64,000 nt of DNA from Geobacteraceae bacterium (GTDB lineage: Bacteria > Desulfobacterota > Desulfuromonadia > Geobacterales > Pseudopelobacteraceae), in the NCBI GenBank assembly GCA_016720395.1, contig JADKKR010000002.1, forward strand, positions 124,001 to 188,000, given 5' to 3'. The translations under genes and the position numbers were made by a program. The notes below the pieces were generated by a model. The model saw nothing but the letters and a program-made list of their open reading frames with translations. It was not told the origin of the DNA and did not search any database. The first letter of the stretch is position 1. Every line of letters starts with the position of its first letter. Shown one piece after another: positions 1-9,038 of this stretch.

Positions 1-782
1 CAACCGGCAATTTTTATACGACCGTGCTGCTGGACGGCGACCCTCAAAGCATCTTTGGAAAGCTCGTTTCCCGTCGTGAAAAACGTGATGACGCCTCGAT
101 CCAGTACAATAAGTACCTCTGGAAGAACGATGAATTACGGGACTATATCCAGAAGAACAACCTGGATGCCGTCATGCTGCTCGTCGTTAGCGGCCTGACC
201 AAGTCAGAGAGCGTCACATCCATCGGACAGATGAAATCGCTGACCAGTGATTATAACTACCTGATCATGACCGCCCAGATTCTGGATGCCAGCGGTTCTA
301 TTCTCTGGGAATACCCGAATTTCCGTCGGCGCCTCCTGAGCTATGATCCGCTGATAAACCTGGAATATCCCGATTTCAACGAGGCAGAAGCCAACCTGAC
401 TACCGGCGTGCAGGTTAAATTCAAGACCATTGAAGGCATCCGGCGCACCTTGGAGCAGAAAAGCAAGGACTGGCTGCTGCGTGAAACCCAGGAGCCGGTG
501 GTTTACGGCAAACAGTTCGATGACATGATCTCACTCTTGAAATACGACCACGACAAGGAAAAGAAGCCCGCCGCACCTCTGTCCGAGGCTCCCCGGGTGC
601 AACAGCCGGCCAAGGCCCCTGAAGTGACGCCGCCAGGCGCAGCACCGCCGGCTGCACCGGCTCAGCCGGCCGCCACTCCCGCCCCGGCAGTAAAGGTTCC
701 AGAGGTCACACGGGTCCCCGTGCTGGAACAGCCGGCAAATCCGGCCGATGAGATTGTTCCCGCCAAGGGCAGTACGCTGTAG
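1..782 (+). CDS. hypothetical protein, 5' end outside window
   Basis: The frame is open from the first bases and has no convincing start, so the N-terminus lies upstream of the window. About 259 codons are visible. The first two thirds look like a mixed alpha/beta globular domain. The last 80 or so residues are a low-complexity Pro/Ala-rich tail, a common periplasmic or envelope linker. I do not recognise a family and assign no function. The stop is followed 45 bases later by the next gene on the same strand. Confidence 0.6.
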   Translation, partial: TGNFYTTVLLDGDPQSIFGKLVSRREKRDDASIQYNKYLWKNDELRDYIQKNNLDAVMLLVVSGLTKSESVTSIGQMKSLTSDYNYLIMTAQILDASGSILWEYPNFRRRLLSYDPLINLEYPDFNEAEANLTTGVQVKFKTIEGIRRTLEQKSKDWLLRETQEPVVYGKQFDDMISLLKYDHDKEKKPAAPLSEAPRVQQPAKAPEVTPPGAAPPAAPAQPAATPAPAVKVPEVTRVPVLEQPANPADEIVPAKGSTL

Positions 783-827
783 CAGGCTGGACACACGTGT
801 AGATTTGAAGAACAGGGGGAGCTTCAC

Positions 828-1235
828 ATGAATCTTACGGTAACGCTGGACGGCGGGAAAAAGGTCACCGCCCATTATCCCGACGGGCTTAGCATGGTAA
901 CAGATCAGTCGATCGAGGCCGGCGGAGAGGGAAGTGCGCCGTCACCGTTTATGGTTTTTCTCGGGGCGATTGCTACATGTGCAGGTGTCTATGTTGAAAA
1001 TTTCTGTTCACACCGCAGCATTCCCACGACCGGCATCAGCCTGACGCAACAGGCTGAATTCACCATCGACGATAATGGCAAGCGTACGCTGGCGAAGGTT
1101 TCTCTACAAGTACACCTGCCAGCGGAGTTTCCGGAAAAATACCGCACTGCCGTGCTCAAGGCGGCTGAACTGTGCGCCGTCAAAAAGGCCATCGCCAACC
1201 CGCCAGCCTTTGAAATTACTGCCGTTACAGCCTGA
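828..1235 (+). CDS. OsmC/Ohr-like family protein
   Basis: 135 residues, the usual length for small OsmC-fold proteins. The two hallmark cysteines are visible: one in the segment GAIATCAGVYVE at the start of the central helix and one in ELCAVKKAI near the C-terminus. In characterised family members the two cysteines reduce organic hydroperoxides; whether this copy is a peroxidase or a YhfA-type relative of unknown substrate cannot be told. A strong ribosome binding site (GGGGGAG) precedes the ATG by six bases. A strong bidirectional terminator follows. Confidence 0.8.
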   Translation: MNLTVTLDGGKKVTAHYPDGLSMVTDQSIEAGGEGSAPSPFMVFLGAIATCAGVYVENFCSHRSIPTTGISLTQQAEFTIDDNGKRTLAKVSLQVHLPAEFPEKYRTAVLKAAELCAVKKAIANPPAFEITAVTA

Positions 1236-1257
1236 TCCGGCTGTTCGTGAACACATG

Positions 1258-1294
1258 AAAACGCCCGTCCGGAATCGTTCCGGACGGGCGTTTT
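1258..1294. terminator. bidirectional rho-independent terminator
   Basis: A perfect inverted repeat with 17-base arms (AAAACGCCCGTCCGGAA and its complement) around a three-base loop. It begins with an A-run and ends with a T-run, so it can stop the OsmC-like gene from the left and the cobalamin/DUF3147 genes converging from the right. Confidence 0.9.
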
Positions 1295-1302
1295 CGTTGC
1301 CG

Positions 1303-1632
1303 TCAGCGCAGGAAATACTGGTGCAGCAGGGCCCCTCCCAGCCAGACCACTCCCCCCACCCCCAGGACGGCCGGTAGGCCGACCCCCTTACGCAGGCAGA
1401 AGAGTGCTGCCAGGAAAAATCCGATAGTCGGAAGTATCCCCCACAACACCCCCCTGGTGTAGTCGCCCAGCAGGCCAGGATTGCCCGGATTGTCGGAGGC
1501 CAGCCAGATCATCACGATCAGGCTGGTGAGCGGCATAGTGGCGATTAATCCGCCGAGAGTGGGATAACGGCGGCCGATCAGGACGCAGGAGATGATTACA
1601 AGGTTGGAAAGGGCAAGCTTTACGATAAACAT
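1303..1632 (-). CDS. DUF3147-like small membrane protein
   Basis: 109 residues, almost entirely hydrophobic, with about four predicted membrane segments (roughly residues 3-20, 27-45, 58-80 and 85-105) and a GRRYPTLGG loop after the first. Composition and length fit the DUF3147 family of uncharacterised inner-membrane proteins. The start overlaps the end of the upstream cobalamin gene by 13 bases, so it is probably translated from the same mRNA. No function is assigned. Confidence 0.6.
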   Translation of the reverse strand: MFIVKLALSNLVIISCVLIGRRYPTLGGLIATMPLTSLIVMIWLASDNPGNPGLLGDYTRGVLWGILPTIGFFLAALFCLRKGVGLPAVLGVGGVVWLGGALLHQYFLR

Positions 1633-2333
1633 GGCCGCCGTATGATCATCAACGACAGATAGTCCGGTGTCTGGAGAGTTATTTCAGTGAAGTCGGTGAT
1701 TACCTTCTGGCGGGGGCTCCCGACCCGCTCGACAAACAGTGTGCTCCGTTCTCTGCCCATCTGCCTGAGGGCCTCAAGAATCTCACCAAAGAGCGGTTTT
1801 ATTTTCAGCAGGACAACCGTATCGTACGTTGCCAGGGCTTCTATGACCCTTTCCATACCGGCAGTTGCAGGAATGATGGCTATCCGTTCATCGGCCTCGG
1901 CCAGGGGGACACCGGCTACGGCAGCAGAGGTGTTGATACTGGAAATTCCCGGGACAATTTCTATGCCGATCAGCGGGTAGGATTCACGGAAGATGCGCAA
2001 CAGGTAGATAAAGGTCGAATAGAGCAGCGGGTCTCCGATGGTGATGAAGGCAACATCCCTGCCAGCCAGAACCCTCCCGGCAATCAGGGCGGCAGCTTCC
2101 TGCCAGGCCGGAACGAGCTTTGACCGGTCAGAGGTCATGGGGAACTGGTGGATTATGATTTCCTGGCGCCCTGCGTCCAGAAATTCGCGCACCGTTTCCA
2201 GTGCAACGCTGGCTTCATGCGGATTGGAGACCGGTGCCAGGATGACATCCGCCTGACGCAGAATGCGTTCGGCCTTTCTGGTCAGGAGCTCCGGATCGCC
2301 GGGTCCGACGCCCACGGCATAGACCGTCGCCAC
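1620..2333 (-). CDS. cobI: precorrin-2/cobalt-factor II C20-methyltransferase
   Basis: 237 residues with the tetrapyrrole methylase fold: the N-terminal VGVGPGDPELLT motif, the central ITIGDPLLYSTF loop and the EIVPGISS segment that form the S-adenosylmethionine pocket. The enzyme methylates C-20 of precorrin-2 or its cobalt form in corrin ring synthesis. In an anaerobe the cobalt substrate (CbiL-type) is more likely, which is inference. It starts with GTG overlapping the stop of cbiET by one base (TAGTG), implying translational coupling. Confidence 0.88.
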   Translation of the reverse strand: MATVYAVGVGPGDPELLTRKAERILRQADVILAPVSNPHEASVALETVREFLDAGRQEIIIHQFPMTSDRSKLVPAWQEAAALIAGRVLAGRDVAFITIGDPLLYSTFIYLLRIFRESYPLIGIEIVPGISSINTSAAVAGVPLAEADERIAIIPATAGMERVIEALATYDTVVLLKIKPLFGEILEALRQMGRERSTLFVERVGSPRQKVITDFTEITLQTPDYLSLMIIRRPCLS

Positions 2334-3550
2334 TACTCGCTTCCTTTCCAGGCACTGATGATATAGACCGGATTCTGGGCTTCGAACAGCTTGTATTCCG
2401 TCAACCGGCGGGTCTTGGCGATATTGACGCAGGTTGCCTCTACGGTATAGCCATGGTCCTCCAGGAACTCCACCGCCTTGGTGAGGGTATCCAGTGTCAC
2501 GGCATTCAGCACGATCAGGCCGTCGGCCTTGAGCCGTTTGTCCACGGCATCGATGATCTCTTCCAGCTGTCCTCCGGCACCGCCGATAAAGACACGGTCA
2601 GGATCGGGCAGATCTTCCAGCCCCTCGGGGGCCTCGGCCTCGACGAGCTTGACATTGCGGGTGCAGAATTTCTTCAGGTTTTCATTGATAAAGCCGACAC
2701 ACTGGGGATTACGCTCGACAGCGTAGATGCGACCGTTGGGCATCAGGTTTGAGGCCTCGATGGATACAGAGCAGCTGCCGGCACCGATATCCCACATGGT
2801 AAGATCGTCCTGTAGCTGCAGCTTGGAGAGGGTGACCGCCCGTACCTCCTGCTTGGTGATCAGCTTTTTGGTTGTCTGAAACTCGTCGTCGTCAATACCG
2901 ATCAGCGGATACTGGACAAGGTTCGGCTCATAGGTCCTGATCAGTATCAGAATATTAAGGTCAGAGGGTTTCAGTTCCAGCAGGCCGCGCAGGTCACACC
3001 TGGTGAACTTTTCTGTGGGCAGGCCCAGATCTTCGCACAGCCAGGCCTCATAACCCTCGGCACCGCGCTCTATCAGTTCCCGGGCAATGGCCGCCGGTGT
3101 ATTGACCTTGTCGGTCAGGATGCAGGCTTTCTCTGCGGCAACGATCTTGTCCACTGCCGCATGCATCCCGCGGCCATGCACGGAGACAAAAATGGCATCA
3201 TCCCAGGGTTCCTTGATACGGGAGAAGGCATATTGCATGCTGGTTACGTTGGCGAAGATCTCGATTCGCTCCTTGGGCAGGTTGCGGAGCAGAAAACGTG
3301 AAATCCCGAAAAAAGCAGGGTCTCCGGAGGCCAGGATTGCAACCCGTTTGTCTGTCGTCTGGAGAAAATCCAGCAGCTCGGACAGGTCGCCCAGTTCGGT
3401 CTTGCGACCTTCGAAATCAGGGAAGATGTCCAGATGCCGCCGGTGCCCGATCAGCACCTCGGCCTTACCGATGATCTCCAGAGCCTTGGAACTGAAACCC
3501 TCCCAGCCCGCCATACCGGCTCCGACCAGATAGATCTTCTGCTGTGCCAT
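2333..3550 (-). CDS. cbiET: fused precorrin-6Y C5,15-methyltransferase / C12-decarboxylase (CbiE-CbiT)
   Basis: 405 residues in two domains. Residues 1 to about 205 are a CbiE-type tetrapyrrole methylase (start IYLVGAGMAGWEG, then LASGDPAFFG). Residues about 225-405 are a CbiT-type class I methyltransferase (MWDIGAGSCSVSIEAS glycine-rich loop). Together they methylate C-5 and C-15 and decarboxylate the C-12 acetate side chain in cobalamin biosynthesis. The arrangement equals CobL. The ATG follows GGAGAA by seven bases. The upstream gap shows no recognisable cobalamin riboswitch. Confidence 0.9.
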   Translation of the reverse strand: MAQQKIYLVGAGMAGWEGFSSKALEIIGKAEVLIGHRRHLDIFPDFEGRKTELGDLSELLDFLQTTDKRVAILASGDPAFFGISRFLLRNLPKERIEIFANVTSMQYAFSRIKEPWDDAIFVSVHGRGMHAAVDKIVAAEKACILTDKVNTPAAIARELIERGAEGYEAWLCEDLGLPTEKFTRCDLRGLLELKPSDLNILILIRTYEPNLVQYPLIGIDDDEFQTTKKLITKQEVRAVTLSKLQLQDDLTMWDIGAGSCSVSIEASNLMPNGRIYAVERNPQCVGFINENLKKFCTRNVKLVEAEAPEGLEDLPDPDRVFIGGAGGQLEEIIDAVDKRLKADGLIVLNAVTLDTLTKAVEFLEDHGYTVEATCVNIAKTRRLTEYKLFEAQNPVYIISAWKGSE

Positions 3551-3856
3551 ACGTAGTTCTCCGCGTGGGGATTCTGAAGCCTTCTGGGCAGAACTATACC
3601 ATCCAACCAGCCAAAAATCACCAGATTACTTCGCCGGCGCAGGCAGTGTTAATTTTTTACAGCCCGGGGGAAAAGATCCGCGTGCCGCAGGCCGTCACGC
3701 CGCGGACCAATAACGACAAAAATAAGCCAATTCACATACCGGCCAATCCACGGCAGCATGCACAATAAATAAAAAAGCAATGATTTCTTGTGGTTACTAT
3801 TTTAATCTTTCGGGCATGGAATATGCTTTGATCATCAGGAAGTGAAATAACGAGAC
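3551..3856. other. intergenic region between divergent transcripts
   Basis: About 300 bases separate cbiET (leftward) from the riboswitch transcript (rightward). It contains AT-rich tracts around 3600-3650 and 3770-3800 that probably hold the two promoters, but no clear -35/-10 pair was found, and no B12-box sequence on the cbiET side. Confidence 0.4.
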
Positions 3857-3962
3857 ACACGATAATACTAAACCATCCGCAAGGGTGGGACGGAAAGCCT
3901 AAGGGTCTCCCCGAGACAGCCGGGTCGCCGAAATATCTCAACGATATGGCGACCCGTTTTTG
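3857..3962 (+). promoter_or_regulatory. GEMM-I riboswitch (3',3'-cGAMP subtype likely) with terminator expression platform
   Basis: Aptamer about 3857-3933: CTAAACC, a short hairpin closed by a GCAA tetraloop, GGGACGGAAAGCC, a second hairpin (GGGTCTCcccGAGAC) and the receptor strand GGGTCGCCGAAAT. This is the cyclic dinucleotide GEMM-I architecture. Aligned with the Vibrio Vc2 aptamer, the base equivalent to G20 is A; A20 marks the GEMM-Ib subclass known from Geobacter to prefer 3',3'-cGAMP. The 3' aptamer strand also forms the left arm of a terminator (CGGGTCGCC with GGCGACCCG, then TTTTTGT, 3921-3962), so ligand binding should prevent termination (ON switch). Ligand identity is inferred, not proven. 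Confidence 0.85.
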
Positions 3963-4012
3963 TCGCCGCTCGTTGCGCAGCATCGCGCAACGAACCTGAA
4001 AGGGGAGAGATT

Positions 4013-4366
4013 ATGGACACCCGGCTCCTGAAGAACCTGAAGAAGTTCGCGGCAGCATGCCCCCTGCTCATATCCGCTTTCATCATCACGCCGGTCCCGG
4101 CCGCGCACGCCGAAGCACTTTTCCTGTTCCGTTCCCCCGAATCAGCACTGCCGGCCCGGGGAGACGAAGCCCGCCTAATTCAACAGAAGTTCCTGAAACT
4201 CGATGAAAAAGGCGACCTCCTGATTCAATGCGGCTGCGCACGCTTTACCGTTGCCTATAACGATCCGGCCGATCGCTTCAAACCCTCACACCAGCAGCAG
4301 CACCCGCAACAGGAACAGCCCTCCGGCATCAACGGCATCAGCCTGACCGCAAGCCTTTCGTTCTGA
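4013..4366 (+). CDS. small secreted protein under riboswitch control
   Basis: 117 residues. Residues 1-33 form a clear signal peptide (basic start, hydrophobic core, AHA-E cleavage site). The mature part is about 84 residues with one close cysteine pair (CGC) and a Gln/His/Pro-rich segment near residue 95. No family recognised. The ATG is preceded by GGGGAG with five-base spacing and lies 50 bases downstream of the riboswitch terminator, so expression should follow the cyclic dinucleotide. In Geobacter the same riboswitch class often precedes exported proteins and cytochromes; this protein has no CxxCH haem site. Confidence 0.7.
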   Translation: MDTRLLKNLKKFAAACPLLISAFIITPVPAAHAEALFLFRSPESALPARGDEARLIQQKFLKLDEKGDLLIQCGCARFTVAYNDPADRFKPSHQQQHPQQEQPSGINGISLTASLSF

Positions 4367-4411
4367 CCGCGGTTCCGTTTCCTGTTCAATGAGCCCCGGA
4401 AACGGGGCCGG

Positions 4412-6970
4412 CTACGGAACCGACAATACCTGTATGACCCTCTCCAACAGTGCTTCAGCAGTAAATGGTTTCTGCAGATACCTCAGGGCCTCTTCCGGCG
4501 TTCCGCCGCGCATGCCCGGACGTATCGGATACCCGGATATATACATGACCTTGAGACCGGGAAGCTGTGCCACCAGAAGCTCATACAGTTCGGGCCCGCT
4601 CATGTCGGGCATGACGACATCAGAGATCAACAGGTCAACAGGGGTGATGTGTCCGGCAAGCAATTCGAGCGCAGCCTGCGGACCGCTGACGGCATGCACG
4701 GTAAAGCCCGCTGTGTGCAACATCTCCCTGACCATCTCCCTGACCATCTCGTTATCTTCGGCCAGCATGATGGTCGCCGTGCCGCCATCCCTGACCAACC
4801 CGATGAATTCAGGCTGTTTTTGAGTCGGGGGGGGGGGATGACAACCGGGGAAATAGATTCTGAATGTCGTGCCGGCACCCTCCCGGCTTGCCACGCTGAT
4901 ATGGGCATCATGCTGCCGGACGATACCGTAAATTGTAGCCAGCCCGAGACCGGTCCCATGGCCGACCTGCTTGGTGGTGAAAAACGGCTCAAAGATGTGG
5001 TTCTGCACGTCGGAGGTCATGCCGCAGCCGTTGTCCTGAAACGTAAACCGTACATATTCGCCGGGCAGCATGCCGGGATGCAGGTGCACATCTTTGGCAT
5101 CCATCTGCACCTTGCAGGTCTCTACGACGATCCTGCCCTGGTCGCTGAAGGCGTCCTGGGCATTTACGGTCAGGTTGAGGATGATCTGCCCCACCTGTGA
5201 TTTGTCGGCCCTGATGAATGCGCCTTCGGGGTCGAGCATAAGATCGATGCTGATATTTTCACGAATGGTGCGCCTCAGAATACCGTGGAACGATCGAATG
5301 ACCTCATTGAGGTCGATGACCTCGGGTATCATCGATGAGCGTCGGCCGAAATTCAGCAGCTGCCCGGTCAGGTCCTTGGCCCTGTGTGCAGCTGCTATGA
5401 TTCCTGCCATTTTTGATATCAGCGGGTCCCCTGTCTCCATCCTGCCGACAACCATCTCGGCATATCCCATAATAGGAGTCAGAAGGTTGTTGAAATCGTG
5501 GGCGATGCCGCCGGCCAGATGCCCGATGGCCTCCATCTTCTGCGCCTGCAGCAGCTGTATTTCCAGCTGGTCGCGCGTATCTTCCACCTGCTTCCTGTCG
5601 GAGACATCACTGAATACGCCGTGCGCCTGCAGGACACCATCCTGAAGGGTTGTCGTATAGGCAAAGTCGCTGATCCAGATCCACGTGCCGTCTTTGCGCT
5701 GGATACGGTATTCGACGTCATAGATGCCGACTCCGCCAAACAGAGACCTGAAGGCTGCAACCACCTTTTCCTTGTCTTCTCCATGGATCCGGTCAAACCA
5801 GAGCGCGTTCCCGGCGGCATAAATCTCTTCCGGGGTATAGCCATAGATTTTTTCAATATTCCTGCTGATAAAACTGGTCACTCCGTTCTCATCGGACCGC
5901 CAGACGACCACCGGGAGGTTGTCGACCAGCAACCGGTAGCGCTCTTCAGCCGCAGCGATCTCGGCCTGATGTTCCGTCTGCAGGAGGTAGGCCTGTTCTA
6001 TACGCCTGATCTGGCGAAGAAGTGCAATGGTCAGCAGGATCAGCGCCAGACAGGCCGCAGCAGTTATGACCGCCTGCTTGTAGGTCGTGTCCCGCCAGGC
6101 TGCCGTCACCTCGTCAGTCCCCATATTTGCATTTGCAACAAGCGGAAAATTGTCCAGTGCCTCATAGGAGATGATGCGGGGGGTCTTTTCCAGCAGGGCC
6201 TTGCCGCCCTTGATCTGAAACGTCCCCCGGGGAGACCGGGGAAGGTGGGTCAGGAACAGGTAGGATTTGCTGAAATCGACTGAATAATCATGGTCCCTGT
6301 ACGGTTCGGTCAGTATCAGCGCACCATCCTTACGTACGATGACGATTCGCCCTTTCTTCCCGAGATCCAGCGAACGGTAGAAATCCTGGAAGTATTCCAT
6401 CTCGAAGGCGACCGCAACCAGCCCTTCAAACACCCCGGAGTCAGAACGTACCGGGCGTGAAAGCGTGAAGCGCCACTTGCCGTTGATCCTGCTTTGCACC
6501 GGTTTTGAAAGAAACGGGGTGTCATCTGCCGGGTTATCGCGATGATGGATGAAATACTCACGGTCGGCCACGTCGGCCTGCTTCACCGGGGTTTCCAGCG
6601 AATGGGCAAACAGCAGGCCGTCACGATTGACCAGGATGATCGATCCGACCTGGGGAACATTACGGGGATGACGAAAGAGGAATTCACGGAGGTGACGGCT
6701 GTTTTCCCGATCGATGCCGCCATGATCCTTGATATGATCGATGGTGTCCAGCAGAACATTGTCAGCTTCGCTGAAGGTTCGTTCGGCATGTTCCTTGAGA
6801 GCCCGTGCATAGCCGCGTGATTTTTGCTCGGCGGCACGTATGGTGAGACGATATTCACCCACCGACTTCCAGGTCGAAAAACCGATGATCAGCAGGATCA
6901 TTGCCATGACAGCGCCGACAATCACCCGCTTGAACGTCCGGTAATCAGGCATGGGAGGGTTCAGCTTCAT
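4412..6970 (-). CDS. hybrid sensor histidine kinase (Cache-like sensor, PAS, HisKA, HATPase, REC)
   Basis: About 852 residues. Order: membrane segment near 17-38, a periplasmic double-Cache-like sensor (about 45-300) with typical DREYF and SRPV elements, second membrane segment (about 305-325), PAS/PAC (about 345-460, ending GVFSDVSDRKQ), HisKA with phospho-His in GGIAHDFNNLLTP, HATPase (DNGCGM, GHGTGLGL) and a C-terminal receiver with phospho-Asp in ISDVVMPDMSG. I place the start at the ATG after GGGAG (7 bases). The linker between HATPase and receiver contains four prolines encoded by an 11-C run (4827-4837), a possible slippage site. Ligand and partner regulator unknown. Confidence 0.9.
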   Translation of the reverse strand: MKLNPPMPDYRTFKRVIVGAVMAMILLIIGFSTWKSVGEYRLTIRAAEQKSRGYARALKEHAERTFSEADNVLLDTIDHIKDHGGIDRENSRHLREFLFRHPRNVPQVGSIILVNRDGLLFAHSLETPVKQADVADREYFIHHRDNPADDTPFLSKPVQSRINGKWRFTLSRPVRSDSGVFEGLVAVAFEMEYFQDFYRSLDLGKKGRIVIVRKDGALILTEPYRDHDYSVDFSKSYLFLTHLPRSPRGTFQIKGGKALLEKTPRIISYEALDNFPLVANANMGTDEVTAAWRDTTYKQAVITAAACLALILLTIALLRQIRRIEQAYLLQTEHQAEIAAAEERYRLLVDNLPVVVWRSDENGVTSFISRNIEKIYGYTPEEIYAAGNALWFDRIHGEDKEKVVAAFRSLFGGVGIYDVEYRIQRKDGTWIWISDFAYTTTLQDGVLQAHGVFSDVSDRKQVEDTRDQLEIQLLQAQKMEAIGHLAGGIAHDFNNLLTPIMGYAEMVVGRMETGDPLISKMAGIIAAAHRAKDLTGQLLNFGRRSSMIPEVIDLNEVIRSFHGILRRTIRENISIDLMLDPEGAFIRADKSQVGQIILNLTVNAQDAFSDQGRIVVETCKVQMDAKDVHLHPGMLPGEYVRFTFQDNGCGMTSDVQNHIFEPFFTTKQVGHGTGLGLATIYGIVRQHDAHISVASREGAGTTFRIYFPGCHPPPPTQKQPEFIGLVRDGGTATIMLAEDNEMVREMVREMLHTAGFTVHAVSGPQAALELLAGHITPVDLLISDVVMPDMSGPELYELLVAQLPGLKVMYISGYPIRPGMRGGTPEEALRYLQKPFTAEALLERVIQVLSVP

Positions 6971-7077
6971 GTGTGGTCTCCCGGCAGACACAAGTCGCTG
7001 GCATACTGATTCAACAAAAGGTGTCTTTTTATACAGCCATCTTAAAAATTCGCACTATCTTTTGTGACACCCACAGC

Positions 7078-7113
7078 AAAAAAAGAGGCCGGGGCAACCG
7101 CCTCAGCCTCTTC
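7078..7113 (-). terminator. terminator downstream of typA
   Basis: On the minus strand an imperfect GC-rich hairpin (AAGAGGC ... GCCTCTT arms) is followed by a run of seven T. It lies about 20 bases past the typA stop. Confidence 0.7.
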
Positions 7114-7133
7114 TGCACTATAGTACCTGCAGG

Positions 7134-8939
7134 CTATCCCTTTGAAGCACGCTTGCGCCTGGTCGGATCCAGCTCCTTCTTGCGTAGACGGATCGACAGG
7201 GGGGTGACCTCCACCAGTTCATCATCAGCGATGAATTCCAGCGCCTGCTCCAGGGTAAGGAGACGAGGCGGGGTCAGCTTGATGGCGTCGTCAGTACCCG
7301 AAGCACGGACGTTGGTCAGTTTCTTGCCCTTGCAGGGGTTGACATCCAGGTCGTTGTCCTTGTTGTGCTGACCGATGATCATCCCGCCGTAGACCTCGAC
7401 TCCGGCACCGATAAACAAGGTGCCGCGCGGCTGCAGGGCGTCCAGCGAGTACGCCGTGGTTTCACCATGTTCCATGGCCATCAATACGCCGTTCTTTCGG
7501 CCCGGGATATCACCCTTGTAGGGGGCATATTCATGAAAGGTGTGGGTCATGACGGCTGTGCCGCGGGTGTCGGTCAACACCTCGCCGCGCAGGCCGATCA
7601 GACCTCGGGCCGGGACGATGAACTCCAGGCGGACCATCTCGCCCATAGGGGCCATGGCGACCATCTCGCCCTTGCGTGGTCCCATTTTCTCGATAATGGC
7701 ACCCTGGAACTCGGAGGCAACGTCCACCACCAGGTATTCCATCGGCTCCATCTTGACGCCGTCCTTGATCCTGACGATGACCTCCGGCTTGGAAACGGCC
7801 AGCTCGAATCCTTCGCGACGCATGTTCTCGATCAGGATCGACAGGTGCAGCTCGCCGCGGCCCGAGACCTGGAAGGTATCCGCGCTGTCGGTATCCTCGA
7901 CCCGCAGGGAGACGTTGACGCGCAGCTCCTTGGTCAGGCGTTCGCGGATATTGCGCGAGGTGACCCACTTGCCTTCGCGGCCGGCAAAGGGCGAGGTGTT
8001 GACGATGAAGTTCATGGAGAGGGTCGGCTCATCGATGGAGACGTACGGTACTGCTATCGGATTCTCGGCGCAGGCCAGGGTCTCGCCGATGCTTACATCT
8101 TCGAACCCGGCTACGGTTACAATGTCGCCGGTGCCGGCCTCTTCGATATCGATCTGCTTGAGCCCTTCATAGCCGAGCAGCTTGGAGATACGGCCCTTGG
8201 TGATCGTACCGTCGGCCTTGATCATGGCAACGGTTTCTCCGGCGCGGACCTTGCCGTTGAAGATACGTCCGGTGGCCATACGGCCGATATAATCGTTATA
8301 GTCGATGTTGGCGATCAGCATCTGGAAGGGAGCATTCGAGTCACCCTTGGGAGGACGGACATTGGATTCCACCACCGCAAAAAGCGGCTCCAGATTAGTG
8401 GATTCAATATTGATATCCAGCTTGGCATAACCGAGCTTGGCGCTGGTGTAAACAACCGGAAAGTCAAGCTGGTCATCCGAGGCATTCAGTTCGCAGAACA
8501 GGTCGAAGACCATGTTGAGGACTTCATCGGGTCGGCTGCCGGGGCGGTCGATCTTGTTGATGACCACAATCGGCTTCAGGCCGAGGTCGAGGGACTTCTT
8601 CAGCACGAAACGGGTCTGGGGCATCGGCCCGTCCAGGGCATCAACCAGCAGCAGGACGGAGTCGACCATCTTGAGCACGCGCTCCACCTCGCCACCGAAA
8701 TCGGCATGGCCGGGGGTATCGACGATATTGATCTTATACTGGCCGTGATGGATGGAAAGGCTCTTGGCCAGAATGGTAATGCCGCGTTCCTTTTCCAGAT
8801 CGTTGCTGTCCATCACGCGCTCGGTGATGGCTTCGTTTTCACGGTAGACGCCGGCGTGCTTGAGCATGGCATCAACAAGGGTGGTCTTGCCATGGTCGAC
8901 GTGGGCGATGATGGCTATGTTACGGATTCTTTCCTGCAT
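7134..8939 (-). CDS. typA: translational GTPase TypA/BipA
   Basis: About 601 residues, the usual length. G1 is AHVDHGKTTL, G2 the ERGITI region, G3 DTPGHADF, G4 NKID, followed by EF-Tu domain II, the EF-G-like domains and the BipA-specific C-terminal domain with NVRASGTD. TypA binds the ribosome near the A site and is required for ribosome assembly and stress or cold adaptation. The chosen ATG gives MQERIRNIAI and follows GAGGAG by seven bases; an in-frame ATG five codons earlier lacks this site. Single-gene transcript between two terminators. Confidence 0.96.
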   Translation of the reverse strand: MQERIRNIAIIAHVDHGKTTLVDAMLKHAGVYRENEAITERVMDSNDLEKERGITILAKSLSIHHGQYKINIVDTPGHADFGGEVERVLKMVDSVLLLVDALDGPMPQTRFVLKKSLDLGLKPIVVINKIDRPGSRPDEVLNMVFDLFCELNASDDQLDFPVVYTSAKLGYAKLDINIESTNLEPLFAVVESNVRPPKGDSNAPFQMLIANIDYNDYIGRMATGRIFNGKVRAGETVAMIKADGTITKGRISKLLGYEGLKQIDIEEAGTGDIVTVAGFEDVSIGETLACAENPIAVPYVSIDEPTLSMNFIVNTSPFAGREGKWVTSRNIRERLTKELRVNVSLRVEDTDSADTFQVSGRGELHLSILIENMRREGFELAVSKPEVIVRIKDGVKMEPMEYLVVDVASEFQGAIIEKMGPRKGEMVAMAPMGEMVRLEFIVPARGLIGLRGEVLTDTRGTAVMTHTFHEYAPYKGDIPGRKNGVLMAMEHGETTAYSLDALQPRGTLFIGAGVEVYGGMIIGQHNKDNDLDVNPCKGKKLTNVRASGTDDAIKLTPPRLLTLEQALEFIADDELVEVTPLSIRLRKKELDPTRRKRASKG

Positions 8940-8962
8940 GAACGGACTCCTCAATCTCTCTC

Positions 8963-8991
8963 AAAATAAAAGGACGGGCAGATGCCCGTCC
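8963..8991 (-). terminator. terminator downstream of proA
   Basis: Perfect 8-bp stem GGACGGGC/GCCCGTCC with a four-base loop, followed on the minus strand by TTTTATTTT. It separates proA from typA. Confidence 0.85.
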
Positions 8992-9038
8992 GTGTAATGG
9001 TGTACTATGACAACTTTTCTCTTATATAGCAAGAACTT

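Noticed and set aside
3551..3700. cobalamin riboswitch upstream of cbiET
   Set aside because: No B12-box-like sequence or fold could be found in the leader.
7365..8969. 534-codon open frame opposite typA
   Set aside because: It is antisense to a clearly conserved GTPase, has no ribosome binding site and low-complexity His/Gln/Asp composition from the third-codon GC bias of the real gene.
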